Source: Devosia nanyangense (GTDB lineage Bacteria; Pseudomonadota; Alphaproteobacteria; Rhizobiales; Devosiaceae). Taken from it: 38,387 bases of DNA. This document shows positions 24,894-33,923 of this stretch, in pieces (positions within the stretch are counted from its first letter, which is position 1; the number at the start of each line of letters is the position of its first letter). Below the pieces are notes generated by a model. The model was not told where the DNA came from. It saw only the letters and a list, made by a program, of their open reading frames with translations, and ran no database searches. The position numbers were made by a program, and so were the translations under genes. Location: positions 1 through 38,387 of the forward strand of contig JACRAF010000044.1 in NCBI GenBank assembly GCA_016213505.1, written 5' to 3'.

Positions 24894-24920
24894 CTATCAG
24901 GTCGGCCGATGCGCGTCGGA

Positions 24921-25187
24921 TCAGGCCTTGAGGGCTTTGACGCGGCTGTTGAGACGCGACACCTTGCGGGCCGCGACATTGGCGTGGACGATGCCCTTTT
25001 GCGCCGAACGGGCGATCTCGGGCTCGGCGGCCTTGAGGGCCTCGACCGCGACCTTGTGGTCGCCGCCGGCGATGGCTTCCTCGACCTTGCGGATGTAGGT
25101 GCGCATGCGCGAGCGGCGCGACTTGTTCACTTCGGTGCGCGCCGCGATCTTGCGGGCCGACTTCTTTGCCGACGAGGTATTGGCCAT
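24921..25187 (-). CDS. rpsT: 30S ribosomal protein S20
   Basis: 88 aa, full length. '[39 protein letters not shown]' and '[33 protein letters not shown]' are typical S20. It binds 16S rRNA early in assembly of the small subunit. It has its own promoter (25284-25312) and terminator (24866-24893), so it is a single-gene unit between mutM and dnaA. Confidence 0.97.
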   Translation of the reverse strand: MANTSSAKKSARKIAARTEVNKSRRSRMRTYIRKVEEAIAGGDHKVAVEALKAAEPEIARSAQKGIVHANVAARKVSRLNSRVKALKA

Positions 25188-25283
25188 CGAGGTCCTCTTT
25201 GTCCGGCGCCAGATGCGCAGGGTCCGCGCGAAACGCCGGAGATGAAATGAAATCGGCGGCACCGGGCCGCCAAAGCTGGGCGG

Positions 25284-25312
25284 TGTATAGTCAGACTGGC
25301 TGGCGGCGTCAA
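25284..25312 (-). promoter_or_regulatory. Promoter of rpsT
   Basis: On the minus strand TTGACG (25307-25312), a 17-bp spacer and TATACA (25284-25289): a near-consensus promoter about 95 bp before the rpsT start, leaving a leader in which autoregulation could occur. Confidence 0.85.
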
Positions 25313-25329
25313 CCTGAATCCCCGCGGCG

Positions 25330-26214
25330 CTAGGGCTTCTGGCACACCGGACAATAAAAGCTCGAGCGGCCGGACTGGACGATGCGGCGGATGGTGCCGG
25401 TGCAGCCGGGGGTCGGGCACGGCTCGCCCTCGCGGTCGTAGACGGCGAAGCGGTGCTGGAAATAGCCCGAGCCGCCATCGGCGCCGCGGAAATCCCTCAG
25501 GGTCGAGCCCCCGGCCTCGATGGCTTCGGTCAGCACGGTCCGCACCCCGTCAGCGAGGAGCTCGAGCCGGGCCGAGGGTTTGCCGGATCTGAGCACCAGC
25601 TTCTTGGCCTGGGTGGTCGGCCGGATATGGGCCCGGTGCAACGCCTCGCTGACATAGATATTGCCCAGGCCCGCGACGACGCGCTGGTCGAGCAGGGCGG
25701 CCTTCATCGGCGCCGATTTGCCGGCGAAGCGGGCGGCCATTTCCTCGGCGCTGAACTGATTGCCGAGCGGCTCGGGACCGAGGCCCGCGAGGTAGGGGGA
25801 GTCCTCGTCCCGTTCGAACAGGTCCATGACGCCGAAGCGGCGGGCGTCGGAGTAGATGAGGGTGAGCTTGCCGCGCGCCGGGTGGGTCAGCTGCACGACC
25901 ACGTGGTCGTGCTTGATGTCCGCGCCCGGCTCGTAGTAGCGCGAGGGCTCCTTGAACCTGAAATCGGCGAAGCGGAAGCCGCCGGTCATGCCCAGATGGG
26001 CGAGCCAGGTCTTGCCCGAATCGAGCCGGAACAGCAGGTATTTCGCCCGGCGGCCGACGCTCAGGATGGTCCGGCCCTCGAGCGATTTGACGAAGCCCCT
26101 GGGGAAGGGGACGCGCAAATCCTTGCGGTTGAGCGTCACGGTGTCGATGGTTGCGCCCTCGAGATAGGGCGCAAGGCCGCGGCGGACGGTTTCGACTTCG
26201 GGCAGTTCCGGCAT
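25330..26214 (-). CDS. mutM: Formamidopyrimidine-DNA glycosylase
   Basis: 294 aa. '[14 protein letters not shown]' gives the N-terminal catalytic Pro2 (after Met removal) and Glu3. '[12 protein letters not shown]' holds the conserved Lys of the DNA-binding pocket. The helix-two-turn-helix '[18 protein letters not shown]' and the C-terminal zinc finger with Cys pairs ('[10 protein letters not shown]' ... 'FYCPVCQ') are intact. It removes 8-oxoguanine and other oxidised purines and nicks the strand. The ATG at 26214 is fixed by the need for Pro2. It is divergent from ubiE. Confidence 0.97.
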   Translation of the reverse strand: MPELPEVETVRRGLAPYLEGATIDTVTLNRKDLRVPFPRGFVKSLEGRTILSVGRRAKYLLFRLDSGKTWLAHLGMTGGFRFADFRFKEPSRYYEPGADIKHDHVVVQLTHPARGKLTLIYSDARRFGVMDLFERDEDSPYLAGLGPEPLGNQFSAEEMAARFAGKSAPMKAALLDQRVVAGLGNIYVSEALHRAHIRPTTQAKKLVLRSGKPSARLELLADGVRTVLTEAIEAGGSTLRDFRGADGGSGYFQHRFAVYDREGEPCPTPGCTGTIRRIVQSGRSSFYCPVCQKP

Positions 26215-26294
26215 CTTCAACGCGCCTAGGGTTCGCGGGACTGAGGCCGCAACAGCGGCAGCCATGCGCCGCCTTGGCCAATTCCAACCGGCCC

Positions 26295-26313
26295 GTCTCT
26301 TCTATATAGAGAC
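26295..26313. promoter_or_regulatory. Inverted repeat overlapping the ubiE promoter
   Basis: GTCTCT-N7-AGAGAC with a perfectly palindromic centre TCTATATAGA (26301-26310). TTCCAA and TATAGA spaced by 17 bp form a weak promoter over it. It could be an operator or just the -10 region. Confidence 0.35.
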
Positions 26314-26338
26314 CGCCAACGGACAAAGGCTGACACGG

Positions 26339-27094
26339 ATGACGCAGACCACCCATTTCGGCGAACGCACGGTGCCGCTCGAGGCCAAGCAGGGGCTGGT
26401 CAACGACGTGTTCCACGCCGTGGCCGACCGCTACGATTTGATGAACGATCTGATGAGCGGAGGCGTCCACCGGTTGTGGAAGGACGCGCTGGTCAACCGG
26501 CTGGCGCCGCCCAGATCCGGCACGCTGCCCTATCGCGTGCTCGACATGGCGGGCGGCACCGGCGACATCGCCGAGCGCATCCTCAACGCCTCGGTGGGCT
26601 ATGCCGAGGTAACGGTCAGCGACATCAATTCCGACATGCTGCGGGTCGGCGCCGAACGAGCCAGGAAATGGCGGTTCGGCGGGCAGGCGAAATTCATCGA
26701 GGCCAATGCCGAAGAACTGCCGTTCGCCGATGAGAGTTTCGACGCCTACACCATCGCCTTCGGCATCCGCAACGTGCCCCGCATCGAGGTGGCGCTGAGC
26801 GAGGCCTTTCGCGTGCTGAAGCGCGGTGGGCGGTTCCTCTGCCTCGAGTTCTCGGCCGTCGACATCCCGGGGCTCGACCGGCTCTACAAGGAGTGGTCGG
26901 ACCGCGCCATCCCGCCGATCGGCAAGGTGGTGACGGGCGATGCGCAGCCCTATCAGTACCTCGTCGAATCGATCCGCAAATTCCCGGCCCCGGCGCGCTT
27001 TTCGGCGATGATCGAGAAGGCCGGGTTCAAGCGCGTGACGCACACGGCAATGACCGGCAACATCGCGGCGCTGCACGCCGCCTGGAAGCTCTAG
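26339..27094 (+). CDS. ubiE: Ubiquinone/menaquinone C-methyltransferase
   Basis: 251 aa. Methylates the quinone ring at C2 using S-adenosylmethionine. '[26 protein letters not shown]' is the UbiE/COQ5 signature. '[16 protein letters not shown]' is SAM motif I. '[34 protein letters not shown]' and '[13 protein letters not shown]' complete the family pattern. The ATG at 26339 fits the family; the longer reading starts inside the mutM promoter region. ubiB follows after 3 bp. Confidence 0.97.
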   Translation: MTQTTHFGERTVPLEAKQGLVNDVFHAVADRYDLMNDLMSGGVHRLWKDALVNRLAPPRSGTLPYRVLDMAGGTGDIAERILNASVGYAEVTVSDINSDMLRVGAERARKWRFGGQAKFIEANAEELPFADESFDAYTIAFGIRNVPRIEVALSEAFRVLKRGGRFLCLEFSAVDIPGLDRLYKEWSDRAIPPIGKVVTGDAQPYQYLVESIRKFPAPARFSAMIEKAGFKRVTHTAMTGNIAALHAAWKL

Positions 27095-27097
27095 GGC

Positions 27098-28633
27098 ATG
27101 GGACTGACCGCCGTCTTCCGGCTGATGGGCGCCGGCTTCGTGCTGGCGCGCGAGGGTGCGCTGTCGATTATCGACACCCAGGCGCTGCCGCCGGTGATGC
27201 GGGCCGGGGTGCGCTTCGGACGGCTGTTCGAGCGCGGCTCGGTCAGGCGCCGGGGCCTCGAGGAGCGGCTGCGCATCGCTCTCGACAAACTCGGCCCGAC
27301 CTATGTGAAATTCGGCCAGTCGCTGGCGACGCGCCCCGACATCGTCGGGCCGGCCGCCGCAGCGAACCTGTCGCTGCTGCAGGACAAGATGGAGCCGTTC
27401 GACGCGGCGCTGGTGCCGGGGCTGCTGGCCGAGGCGCTGCGCGAAAAGGCCGCCGAACTCACCGAGATTTCGCCGCCCATCGCCGCCGCCTCGATCGCCC
27501 AGGTGCATAAGGCGGTGCTGGTCAAGGACGGCATCCGCAAGGAGGTCGCGGTCAAGATCCTCAGGCCGGGGATCAAGGCGCGGTTCCGCGCCGATCTCGA
27601 GGCCTACTATGCCGGCGCGGCGCTGGCCGAACGCTGGCTGCCCGGGCTGAGGCGACTGAGGCCCACCGACGTGGTCAAGACCCTCGACCGCTCGGCCCGG
27701 CTGGAACTGGACCTCCGGCTCGAGGCTGCCTCGATCTCGGAGATGGCCGAGAACACCAAGGACGACGAGGGATTCGCCCTGCCCGAGGTGAGCTGGGACC
27801 ACACGGCCGAGACGGTACTGACCACCAGCTGGGTGAGCGGCATCCCGATCCGCGAGCACGCGCAGCTCGATGCCGCCGGTCTCGACCGCAAGGGGCTCGC
27901 CAAGCTGCTGCTCCAGAGTTTCCTCCGGCACGCCATCCGCGACGGCTTCTTTCATGCCGACATGCATCCGGGCAATCTGTTCGCCGACCCGGCGACGGGC
28001 GCCATCATCGCCGTCGATTTCGGCATCATGGGGCGGATCAGCCGCCAGGAGCGGCGCTTCCTCGCCGAAATCCTCTACGGCTTCATCACCCGCAATTACC
28101 GGATGATCGCCGAGCGCCATTTCGACATCGGCTATGTGCCCAAAACCCAGTCGGTCGACGATTTCGCGCTGGCGCTGCGCTCGATCGGCGAGCCGCTGCA
28201 GGGCCGCACCGCCAACGACATCTCGATGGCGAAAGTGCTGGGCCAGCTGTTCGCGACCACGGAACTGTTCGATATGCAGACGCGGCCTGAACTGGTGCTG
28301 CTGCAAAAGACCATGGTGATGGTCGAGGGCGTGTCGCGCGCGCTCGACCCCGAACTCGACATCTGGACGGTCGCCGAGCCGGTGGTCGGCGATTTCGTGC
28401 GGCGCGAGGCGGGACCGCTCGGCCGGCTCGAGGACCTGAGGGATCGCGCCGAGATCGCGATGGACACCATCGGCCGGCTGCCGGGGATCGTCACCCGGAC
28501 CGAGGCGGCGCTCGACGATTATGACGCCGACCGGCGCTCGCCGCAGCGGCGCACCAACCGGACCATGATGATCGTCGCCTTCTGGGTGCTGATCGCCATT
28601 GCCGTCATCCTCGCCGTCCGTCTTTTCGTCTGA
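27098..28633 (+). CDS. ubiB: UbiB, atypical kinase-like quinone biosynthesis protein
   Basis: 511 aa. ABC1/ADCK family. The N-terminal KxGQ signature appears as 'LGPTYVKFGQSLATRPD', the Ala-rich loop as 'ISPPIAAASIAQVHKA', the catalytic-like Lys in 'KEVAVKILRPG', then 'FFHADMHPGNLF' and 'IAVDFGIMG'. The C-terminus ends in a membrane anchor (about 489-511). It is an ATPase needed for ubiquinone synthesis, not a protein kinase. It starts 3 bp after ubiE. coaBC, a common next gene in related genomes, is not found downstream. Confidence 0.96.
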   Translation: MGLTAVFRLMGAGFVLAREGALSIIDTQALPPVMRAGVRFGRLFERGSVRRRGLEERLRIALDKLGPTYVKFGQSLATRPDIVGPAAAANLSLLQDKMEPFDAALVPGLLAEALREKAAELTEISPPIAAASIAQVHKAVLVKDGIRKEVAVKILRPGIKARFRADLEAYYAGAALAERWLPGLRRLRPTDVVKTLDRSARLELDLRLEAASISEMAENTKDDEGFALPEVSWDHTAETVLTTSWVSGIPIREHAQLDAAGLDRKGLAKLLLQSFLRHAIRDGFFHADMHPGNLFADPATGAIIAVDFGIMGRISRQERRFLAEILYGFITRNYRMIAERHFDIGYVPKTQSVDDFALALRSIGEPLQGRTANDISMAKVLGQLFATTELFDMQTRPELVLLQKTMVMVEGVSRALDPELDIWTVAEPVVGDFVRREAGPLGRLEDLRDRAEIAMDTIGRLPGIVTRTEAALDDYDADRRSPQRRTNRTMMIVAFWVLIAIAVILAVRLFV

Positions 28634-28639
28634 TTTTGT

Positions 28640-28691
28640 CGCGCTTCCGCACCGGAAAACCGCTTCGCACCTTTCCTGGAACCGCTCCAGG
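28640..28691. repeat. Intergenic repeat of a type common in Rhizobiales
   Basis: The stretch contains 'CACCGGAAAACCGCTTCGCA' followed by 'CCTTTCCTGGAACCGCTC'. I recognise this as a frequent intergenic sequence in Rhizobiales. Arms CCGGAAA and TTTCCTGG can pair with one bulge. Only one copy lies in this window, so the repeat status rests on recall. Confidence 0.4.
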
Positions 28692-28807
28692 CCGGTTCAG
28701 ACGCCGTTCATGCCAAACGCCCTAACCGGGCGACGCGCTTGCGGCCATACCGGCCGGCCCATAGATTAGCGACGGTTCGCGGCTGGGCGACACAAGGGAG
28801 GCATGAG

Positions 28808-29407
28808 ATGAATTTTGCACTGATTGGCCGGATGGCCGGCGCGCTGGCGCTGAGCCTGAGCCTGGCCGGCTGCATCGACATGACGACGGACGTCTACGTG
28901 ACCTCCGCCACCACCGCCAAGGCCACCGTGACCCAGACCATGGCCGCCGACATTTACGCCATGGTCAAGGCCGCCGACGATTCCGGCAGCTCGGACAGCA
29001 AGCCGTTCTGCAAGGAAGAGGGCCAGACGCTGACCGAGAACGAGAACAAGAGCGGCACCTGCGTCATCGTCTCGGAAGGTGTGTTCGCCGACCTCAAATT
29101 CGACGACAGCGGCGCCAAGCCGACTTTCACCGACAATGGCGACGGCACGGTGCGCGTGGCCGTCACCACCAAGGACATGATGGGCGAGATGGGCTCGCAG
29201 GACGACCCGCAGACCGCCGCCATGATGAAGCAGATGTTCGAGGGCCATTTCCTCACCATCCGCTTCGGTGGTCCGGCAGTGACCGATACCAACATGACGC
29301 TCAACGACGACGGCACCTATGCCGAGATCAAGATCCCGTTCCTCGACCTGTTGAACGGCACGGCCGATCTGCCCGAAGAGCTCTATGCCGTGGTCGATAC
29401 GAACTGA
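28808..29407 (+). CDS. Lipoprotein of unknown function
   Basis: 199 aa. Signal peptide with lipobox 'LSLAGC' (lipidated Cys22). The mature part is acidic, with two further cysteines ('FCKEEGQ', 'GTCVIV') that may form a disulfide. The segments '[12 protein letters not shown]' and '[13 protein letters not shown]' suggest beta structure. A strong Shine-Dalgarno (AAGGGAGG) precedes the ATG at 28808. It lies between ubiB and dut, where coaBC is often found. No domain recognised. Confidence 0.8.
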   Translation: MNFALIGRMAGALALSLSLAGCIDMTTDVYVTSATTAKATVTQTMAADIYAMVKAADDSGSSDSKPFCKEEGQTLTENENKSGTCVIVSEGVFADLKFDDSGAKPTFTDNGDGTVRVAVTTKDMMGEMGSQDDPQTAAMMKQMFEGHFLTIRFGGPAVTDTNMTLNDDGTYAEIKIPFLDLLNGTADLPEELYAVVDTN

Positions 29408-29418
29408 GGCGTAAAGAG

Positions 29419-29877
29419 GTGACCGGCCGGATCGATATCGGATTGACGTGGTTCGATCACGGCCGGGGCCTCGATCTGCCCAGCCAGCAAAGTCCGGGCG
29501 CGGCGGGAGTTGACCTCTGTGCCGCGCTTGGCGCCGCCGAGACGCTGACGATCGCGCCCGGCGCCCGGGCGATCGTCCCCTGCGGCTTTGCGATGGCGCT
29601 GCCCGAGGGCTTTGAGGCGCAGGTGCGGCCGCGCTCGGGCCTCGCGGCGAAGCATGGGGTGACGGTGCTCAATTCGCCCGGCACGATCGACGCCGACTAC
29701 CGCGGTGAGGTCAAGGTCATCCTGGTCAATCTGGGCCAGGACAGTTTCGACATCCGGCGCGGCGACCGCATCGCCCAGCTGGTGGTGGCGCCGGTAAGCG
29801 CCGTGCGCTTCAACCAGGAGGAGAGCCTCGATGCGACAGAACGCGGTACCGGCGGCTTTGGCTCGACTGGGCGCTAG
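29419..29877 (+). CDS. dut: dUTP diphosphatase
   Basis: 152 aa, trimeric type. Hydrolyses dUTP to dUMP and keeps uracil out of DNA. The five motifs are all present: 'AAGVDLCAA', '[12 protein letters not shown]', '[20 protein letters not shown]', '[10 protein letters not shown]' and '[10 protein letters not shown]' near the C-terminus. It starts at GTG (29419) with AAAGAG directly before it, an unusually tight spacing. The next gene begins inside its last 47 bases. Confidence 0.96.
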   Translation: MTGRIDIGLTWFDHGRGLDLPSQQSPGAAGVDLCAALGAAETLTIAPGARAIVPCGFAMALPEGFEAQVRPRSGLAAKHGVTVLNSPGTIDADYRGEVKVILVNLGQDSFDIRRGDRIAQLVVAPVSAVRFNQEESLDATERGTGGFGSTGR

Positions 29878-30574
29878 CCTCGCGCTGTTCCTGCTTATGC
29901 TGGTTCCTGCGCTGGCGGGCGACCGGGCGCTGATCGACTTCATCGGCTATTCCGAAGACGGGCAGTTCTTCGCCTTCGAGGAATACGGCGTGCAGGATGG
30001 TTCGGGGTTTGCCTATTCCGATATCTATGTGATCGATCTGCCGGCCGACAAGTGGATGTATGGATCGCCGTTCCACGCGCAGGCGGAGGATGAAGACACG
30101 ACGCTGGCCGCGATGCGGGCGGCGGCGCTGAAGAAGGCCGGCGATAAACTCGAGGAGACCGGTATCACGGTGCCGGCGGAAATCCTGGCCTTGCGGGGCG
30201 ACGGCGTATCGGAGGGGGACGGCAAGACGCTGGGGTTCTCGCGCCCCGCCTGCTGCGGGCCGATCCCGCAGGGGCCGGAGGACTACGCGCTGACGCTGGA
30301 GACGTTCCCCGCCGACTCGCCCGAAGACTGCGCCGGTCTGTCGGGCGAAAAGGGGCTCGGCTACGCGCTGCGGTTCGACGACGGCGAGACGGTGCGGGAA
30401 CTGCATCGCGACGCCAAGCTGCCGAAATCGCGCGGCTGTCCGCTCGATTATCGGCTCTACGCGGTGGTGCAACCCTTCGAACAGACGGGCAGCTATGTCG
30501 CGATCGTCTCGTCGTATCCGTTCGGCTTCGAAGGCCCCGACCGGCGCTTCCTCGCCGTGCCCATCGACCAATGA
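29831..30574 (+). CDS. DUF2259 secreted protein
   Basis: 247 aa. Signal peptide '[19 protein letters not shown]' with a cut near Ala28-Gly30. The opening of the mature part, '[40 protein letters not shown]', is the DUF2259 pattern. Cysteines in 'RPACCGPI', 'PEDCAG' and 'RGCPLD' may form disulfides. It overlaps dut by 47 bp, with its Shine-Dalgarno AGGAGGAG inside dut, and its stop overlaps the E1-like gene start by four bases (ATGA). Function unknown. Confidence 0.85.
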   Translation: MRQNAVPAALARLGASLALFLLMLVPALAGDRALIDFIGYSEDGQFFAFEEYGVQDGSGFAYSDIYVIDLPADKWMYGSPFHAQAEDEDTTLAAMRAAALKKAGDKLEETGITVPAEILALRGDGVSEGDGKTLGFSRPACCGPIPQGPEDYALTLETFPADSPEDCAGLSGEKGLGYALRFDDGETVRELHRDAKLPKSRGCPLDYRLYAVVQPFEQTGSYVAIVSSYPFGFEGPDRRFLAVPIDQ

Positions 30575-31287
30575 GCGTCCTGTCGGCGGACGAGACCCGC
30601 CGCTATGCGCGGCACCTGGTGCTGAGGGATATCGGCGGCGCCGGCCAGCAGAAGCTCAAGGCGGCGCGGGTATTGATCATCGGCGCCGGGGGGCTCGGCA
30701 GCCCGGTGATCGCCTATCTCGCGGCAGCGGGGGTCGGCACGCTCGGGGTGGTCGACGACGACACCGTGAGCCTCTCCAATTTGCAGCGCCAGATCATCCA
30801 CCGCACCCAGGACGCCGGAGTCGGCAAGGCCAACAACGCCACGACCTTCGTTGCCGCACTCAACCCGCACGTGAACGTGGTTGCCCACGAGGTGCGGCTC
30901 GATGCCGCCAACGCCGAAGGACTGCTCGCCGGCTACCATTTGGTGCTCGACGGCTCCGACAATTTCGATACAAGGCGGATCGCCGCGGAAGCCGCCGAAC
31001 GGGCCGGCATCCCGCTGGTCTCGGGCGCGGTGTCGATGTGGGACGGGCAAGTGACGGTGTTCGCCCCCGGCGGCCCGCGCTTCGCCGACCTCTATCCGGT
31101 GACGCCCGACGCCGCCGATGTGCCCAGCTGCGAAGCCGTCGGCGTCCTCGGGCCGGTGACCGGCGTCATCGGCACGCTGATGGCGATGGAAGCGATCAAG
31201 CTGATCACCGGCGTCGGCGAGCCGCTGGTCGGCCGGCTGCTGCTCTACGACGGGCGCGCGGCAAGGTTTACGGAATTGGCGTACTGA
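30571..31287 (+). CDS. moeB: MoeB/ThiF-family adenylyltransferase (E1-like)
   Basis: 238 aa. ATP-binding 'VLIIGAGGLGSPVIAYLAAAGVG' (glycine motif 38-43), 'VVDDDTVSLSNLQRQIIHRTQDAGVGKA' and 'LDGSDNF' are typical. It would activate the C-terminus of a ubiquitin-like sulfur carrier (MoaD or ThiS) with ATP. It contains only one cysteine (Cys187 in 'PSCEAVGV'), so the zinc-binding cysteine pairs of E. coli MoeB are absent. MoeB is the best name; ThiF or a specialised E1 is possible. Stop directly abuts the stop of the convergent antitoxin gene. Confidence 0.85.
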   Translation: MSVLSADETRRYARHLVLRDIGGAGQQKLKAARVLIIGAGGLGSPVIAYLAAAGVGTLGVVDDDTVSLSNLQRQIIHRTQDAGVGKANNATTFVAALNPHVNVVAHEVRLDAANAEGLLAGYHLVLDGSDNFDTRRIAAEAAERAGIPLVSGAVSMWDGQVTVFAPGGPRFADLYPVTPDAADVPSCEAVGVLGPVTGVIGTLMAMEAIKLITGVGEPLVGRLLLYDGRAARFTELAY

Positions 31288-31611
31288 CTACCGGAGCGCG
31301 CTGACGAACACGCGGCCGGCGCTCTGATCGTCGCGCGGACGAATCAGAATTTCCACGTCCTGGCTAAGCGCGGTCAGGAGACCCATCATGCGCTCCACCG
31401 AGAACCCGTCGAGCCGATAGTTGGCGAGAGCCGAGACCTTCGGTTGCGGCAATCCGAGCAGCTTTCCAGCGCTTACCTGCGTCATGCCACGCGCCTTGAT
31501 CAGGCCGTTGATCTCCAGCGCCAGCCGGGTCTTGGTTTGCCGATCCGCTGCATCGGGATAGCCGAGGTCGGCGAAAACATTGCTGGTGCCGCGGGTGATT
31601 TTCTCAGTCAT
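31288..31611 (-). CDS. HigA-like XRE antitoxin
   Basis: 107 aa helix-turn-helix protein: 'RLALEINGLIKARGMTQVSAGKLLGLPQPKVSALANYRLDGFSVERMMGLLTAL' is an XRE/HTH_37 domain (about 29-84). It starts with ATGA overlap at the toxin stop (31608-31611). The order toxin then antitoxin is the HigBA order. It probably represses the pair at the palindrome 31970-31987. Confidence 0.9.
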   Translation of the reverse strand: MTEKITRGTSNVFADLGYPDAADRQTKTRLALEINGLIKARGMTQVSAGKLLGLPQPKVSALANYRLDGFSVERMMGLLTALSQDVEILIRPRDDQSAGRVFVSALR

Positions 31612-31961
31612 CTGCGCCTCTCATAGTCTGCCAGCGCCAACTTCAGACGCGCGGACACCAGGTCGACATCACTGGCTGCCGTCCTGATTCCAGACGGACT
31701 CTTCTTCTGAAAGGCATGGAGCACGTAGATCGTGTCCTCGAACCTCACCGTGTAGACGGCGCGATAGGCGTTGCCGTCGAAACTCTCGACCAGTTCGAAT
31801 ACACCCGGTCCCTCGCCCTTCCACGGCTTCGCGCTGGGGTGCTTGCTACCAAGCTGAGCCACACCAAGGGCGTAACCCATCTCACCTTGCACAGGATCGG
31901 GAAAAGCGAGGTAATCGCGCTTGGACGATCCGATCCAGTGGACGGGCTTGTCGATGGCCAT
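31608..31961 (-). CDS. RelE-superfamily toxin, HigB/Gp49-like
   Basis: 117 aa. 'VHWIGSSKRDYLAFPDPVQGEMGYALGVAQLG', 'GPGVFELVESFDGNAYRAVYTVRFEDTIYVLHAFQKKSPSGIRT' match the phage Gp49-like / HigB toxin group, ribosome-dependent mRNA nucleases. The 'FQKKS' lysines are the conserved basic patch. No strong Shine-Dalgarno is seen before the ATG, which lies 8 bp from the operator palindrome, suggesting a very short leader. Confidence 0.9.
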   Translation of the reverse strand: MAIDKPVHWIGSSKRDYLAFPDPVQGEMGYALGVAQLGSKHPSAKPWKGEGPGVFELVESFDGNAYRAVYTVRFEDTIYVLHAFQKKSPSGIRTAASDVDLVSARLKLALADYERRR

Positions 31962-31969
31962 GAGCTAGA

Positions 31970-31987
31970 TATACCCGTTTGGGTATA
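31970..31987. promoter_or_regulatory. Perfect palindromic operator of the HigBA-like pair
   Basis: TATACCC-GTTT-GGGTATA: a perfect 7-bp inverted repeat with a 4-bp centre, between the toxin start and the convergent end of fabB. It is the likely site of the XRE antitoxin. Confidence 0.78.
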
Positions 31988-31996
31988 GTCGCAAGC

Positions 31997-33223
31997 TCAG
32001 ATCAAATCCGGGTGCCGGAACACCAGCGTCGCGTTTGTCCCGCCGAAGCCAAAACTGTTGCTCAGCGCAATGCCGACATCGACGTTGTCGCGGCGCTGGC
32101 GGAGGATCGGCATGTCGGCGAAGGCCGGATCGAGGGTTTCGATGTTGGCGCTCTCGCAGAGGAAGCGGTGCTGCATCATGAGGATGCAGTAGATCGATTC
32201 CTGCACCCCGGTGGCGCCGAGCGAATGGCCGGTGAGCGACTTGGTGGCCGAGATCGGCGGGCAGGCATCGCCGCTTCCGAAGACGGCGCGCAGCGCGTCC
32301 ATTTCCTTGGCATCGCCGATCGGCGTCGAGGTGGCGTGCGGGTTGATGTAGTCGACCTTCTCCTTGACCGTCGACAGCGCCATGTTCATGCAGCGCGTCG
32401 CGCCCTCGCCCGAGGGGGCCACCATGTCGTAGCCGTCCGAGGTCGCGCCATAGCCGACGATCTCGGCGAGAATCTTCGCGCCGCGGGCCCTGGCGTGCTC
32501 GAGTTCCTCGAGCACCAGCACCCCGGCGCCGCCGGCGATGACGAAGCCGTCGCGGGCCGCGTCATAGGCCCGGCTGGCCTTGGCCGGCGTGGCGTTGAAA
32601 TCGGTGGACATGGCGCCCATGGCGTCGAACAGATTGGAAAGCGTCCAGTCGAGATCCTCGTGGCCGCCGGCGAACACGATGTCCTGCTTGCCCATCTGTA
32701 TCTGCTCGTAGCCGTTGCCGATGCAGTGCTTGGAGGTGGCGCAGGCCGAGGTGATCGAATAGTTGACGCCCTTGATGCCGAAGGGCGTGGCGAGCGTCGC
32801 CGAGGCGGTCGAGCTCATCGCCTTGGGCACCGCCAGTGGCCCGATGCGCTTGGGGCCCTTTTCGCGGGTGATGTCGGCGGCTTCGACCACGGTGCGGGTC
32901 GAGGGGCCGCCCGAGCCCATGACGATGCCGGTCATGGGGTTCTTGATGTCTTTTTCCTCGAGCCCCGAATCCGCGATCGCCTGCTGCATGGCGATGTAGT
33001 TCCAGGCCGCGCCCTTGCCCATGAAGCGGGTGGTGCGGCGGTCGAGCACCGCGAACGGATCGAGTTTCGGCGCGCCATGGACCTGGCAGCGGAAGCCGAG
33101 CTTTGCGTATTCCTCGGCAAAGACGATGCCGGGGGTCGCGGTCTTCAGGCTCTCCAGCACCTCGGCAATGTCGTTGCCGATCGAGGAGACGATCCCCATA
33201 CCGGTGATGACAACTCGCCTCAT
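31997..33223 (-). CDS. fabB: 3-oxoacyl-ACP synthase I
   Basis: 408 aa. Condensing enzyme of unsaturated fatty acid synthesis. Catalytic triad visible: Cys161 ('SITSACATS'), His296 ('[11 protein letters not shown]') and His333 ('[11 protein letters not shown]'), with Lys328. The end '[14 protein letters not shown]' is typical. It follows fabA with a 40-bp gap on the same strand; FabA makes the cis-3-decenoyl intermediate that FabB elongates. Probably expressed from the fabA promoter. Confidence 0.97.
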   Translation of the reverse strand: MRRVVITGMGIVSSIGNDIAEVLESLKTATPGIVFAEEYAKLGFRCQVHGAPKLDPFAVLDRRTTRFMGKGAAWNYIAMQQAIADSGLEEKDIKNPMTGIVMGSGGPSTRTVVEAADITREKGPKRIGPLAVPKAMSSTASATLATPFGIKGVNYSITSACATSKHCIGNGYEQIQMGKQDIVFAGGHEDLDWTLSNLFDAMGAMSTDFNATPAKASRAYDAARDGFVIAGGAGVLVLEELEHARARGAKILAEIVGYGATSDGYDMVAPSGEGATRCMNMALSTVKEKVDYINPHATSTPIGDAKEMDALRAVFGSGDACPPISATKSLTGHSLGATGVQESIYCILMMQHRFLCESANIETLDPAFADMPILRQRRDNVDVGIALSNSFGFGGTNATLVFRHPDLI

Positions 33224-33263
33224 GGCTCGCTCGCTCCTCTCAAGGGTTGCTCCCCCAGTCTGC

Positions 33264-33773
33264 TTATACGTTCGTGAACAGGCCGACGCGCAGGTCCTTG
33301 GCCTCGTAGATCAGCTTGCCGTCGGCCTTGACGAAGCCGTCGGCGATGCCGAGGGTCAGGCGGGCCCGTACGACGCGGCGGATGTCGATGCCATATTCCA
33401 CCAGCTTGACGTCGTTGGTCACCTGGCCGGTGAATTTCACCTCGCCGCTGCCCAGCGCCCGTCCGTGCCCGGGCGAGCCGCCCCAGCCGAGGAAGAACCC
33501 GGTCATCTGCCACAGCGCGTCGAGCCCGAGGCAGCCCGGCATCACCGGATCGCCGCGGAAATGCACGTCGAAGAACCAGAGTTCCGGCTTCACGTCGAGT
33601 TCGGCCCGGACCTGGCCGCGGCCGTTGGCGCCGCCTTCGGCGTCGATCTGGGTGATGCGGTCGAACATCAGCATGGGCGGCAACGGCAATTGGGCATTGC
33701 CCGGCCCGAACAGCTCGCCGCGCCCGCAGGCCAGGAGCTCCTCGTATCCGTAGGCGTTCTGGCGCTCCGCCAT
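33264..33773 (-). CDS. fabA: 3-hydroxydecanoyl-ACP dehydratase/isomerase
   Basis: 169 aa. '[33 protein letters not shown]' and '[24 protein letters not shown]' carry the active-site His71 and Asp85 of the hot-dog fold. It dehydrates 3-hydroxydecanoyl-ACP and isomerises the double bond. I chose the ATG at 33773, which gives the family start. A candidate promoter at 33808-33836 lies just upstream and would exclude longer readings. Confidence 0.96.
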   Translation of the reverse strand: MAERQNAYGYEELLACGRGELFGPGNAQLPLPPMLMFDRITQIDAEGGANGRGQVRAELDVKPELWFFDVHFRGDPVMPGCLGLDALWQMTGFFLGWGGSPGHGRALGSGEVKFTGQVTNDVKLVEYGIDIRRVVRARLTLGIADGFVKADGKLIYEAKDLRVGLFTNV

Positions 33774-33807
33774 CAATGGCATCCCGGTCCCGTGACTGTC
33801 GGCCCCG

Positions 33808-33836
33808 TGTGTAGATAGCTCACCCATGGGGGTCAA
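33808..33836 (-). promoter_or_regulatory. Candidate fabA-fabB promoter
   Basis: On the minus strand TTGACC (33831-33836), 17-bp spacer, TACACA (33808-33813). It supports the fabA start at 33773. Confidence 0.55.
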
Positions 33837-33864
33837 GCACAGGGCGCCGCGACAACCACGCCGC

Positions 33865-33893
33865 TTGTGCGCAAGGGGCGCCAAAGCTATATC
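33865..33893 (+). promoter_or_regulatory. Candidate irr promoter
   Basis: TTGTGC (33865-33870), 17-bp spacer, TATATC (33888-33893). Transcription would begin near 33900, about 24 bp before the irr ATG at 33924, which excludes the longer reading from 33867. Confidence 0.62.
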
Positions 33894-33923
33894 TCAGCTC
33901 GAAAAGTCGAGTTTCCGGGCCCA

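Noticed and set aside
24084..24900. Replication origin near dnaA
   Set aside because: No cluster of DnaA boxes and no AT-rich unwinding region; only single weak matches such as TTCTTCACA.
25550..28306. 918-codon open frame on the minus strand across mutM, ubiE and ubiB
   Set aside because: It is an antisense shadow in a GC-rich region. Its product is low-complexity (His/Gln/Arg/Gly) while the three genes in other frames match known families along their full length.
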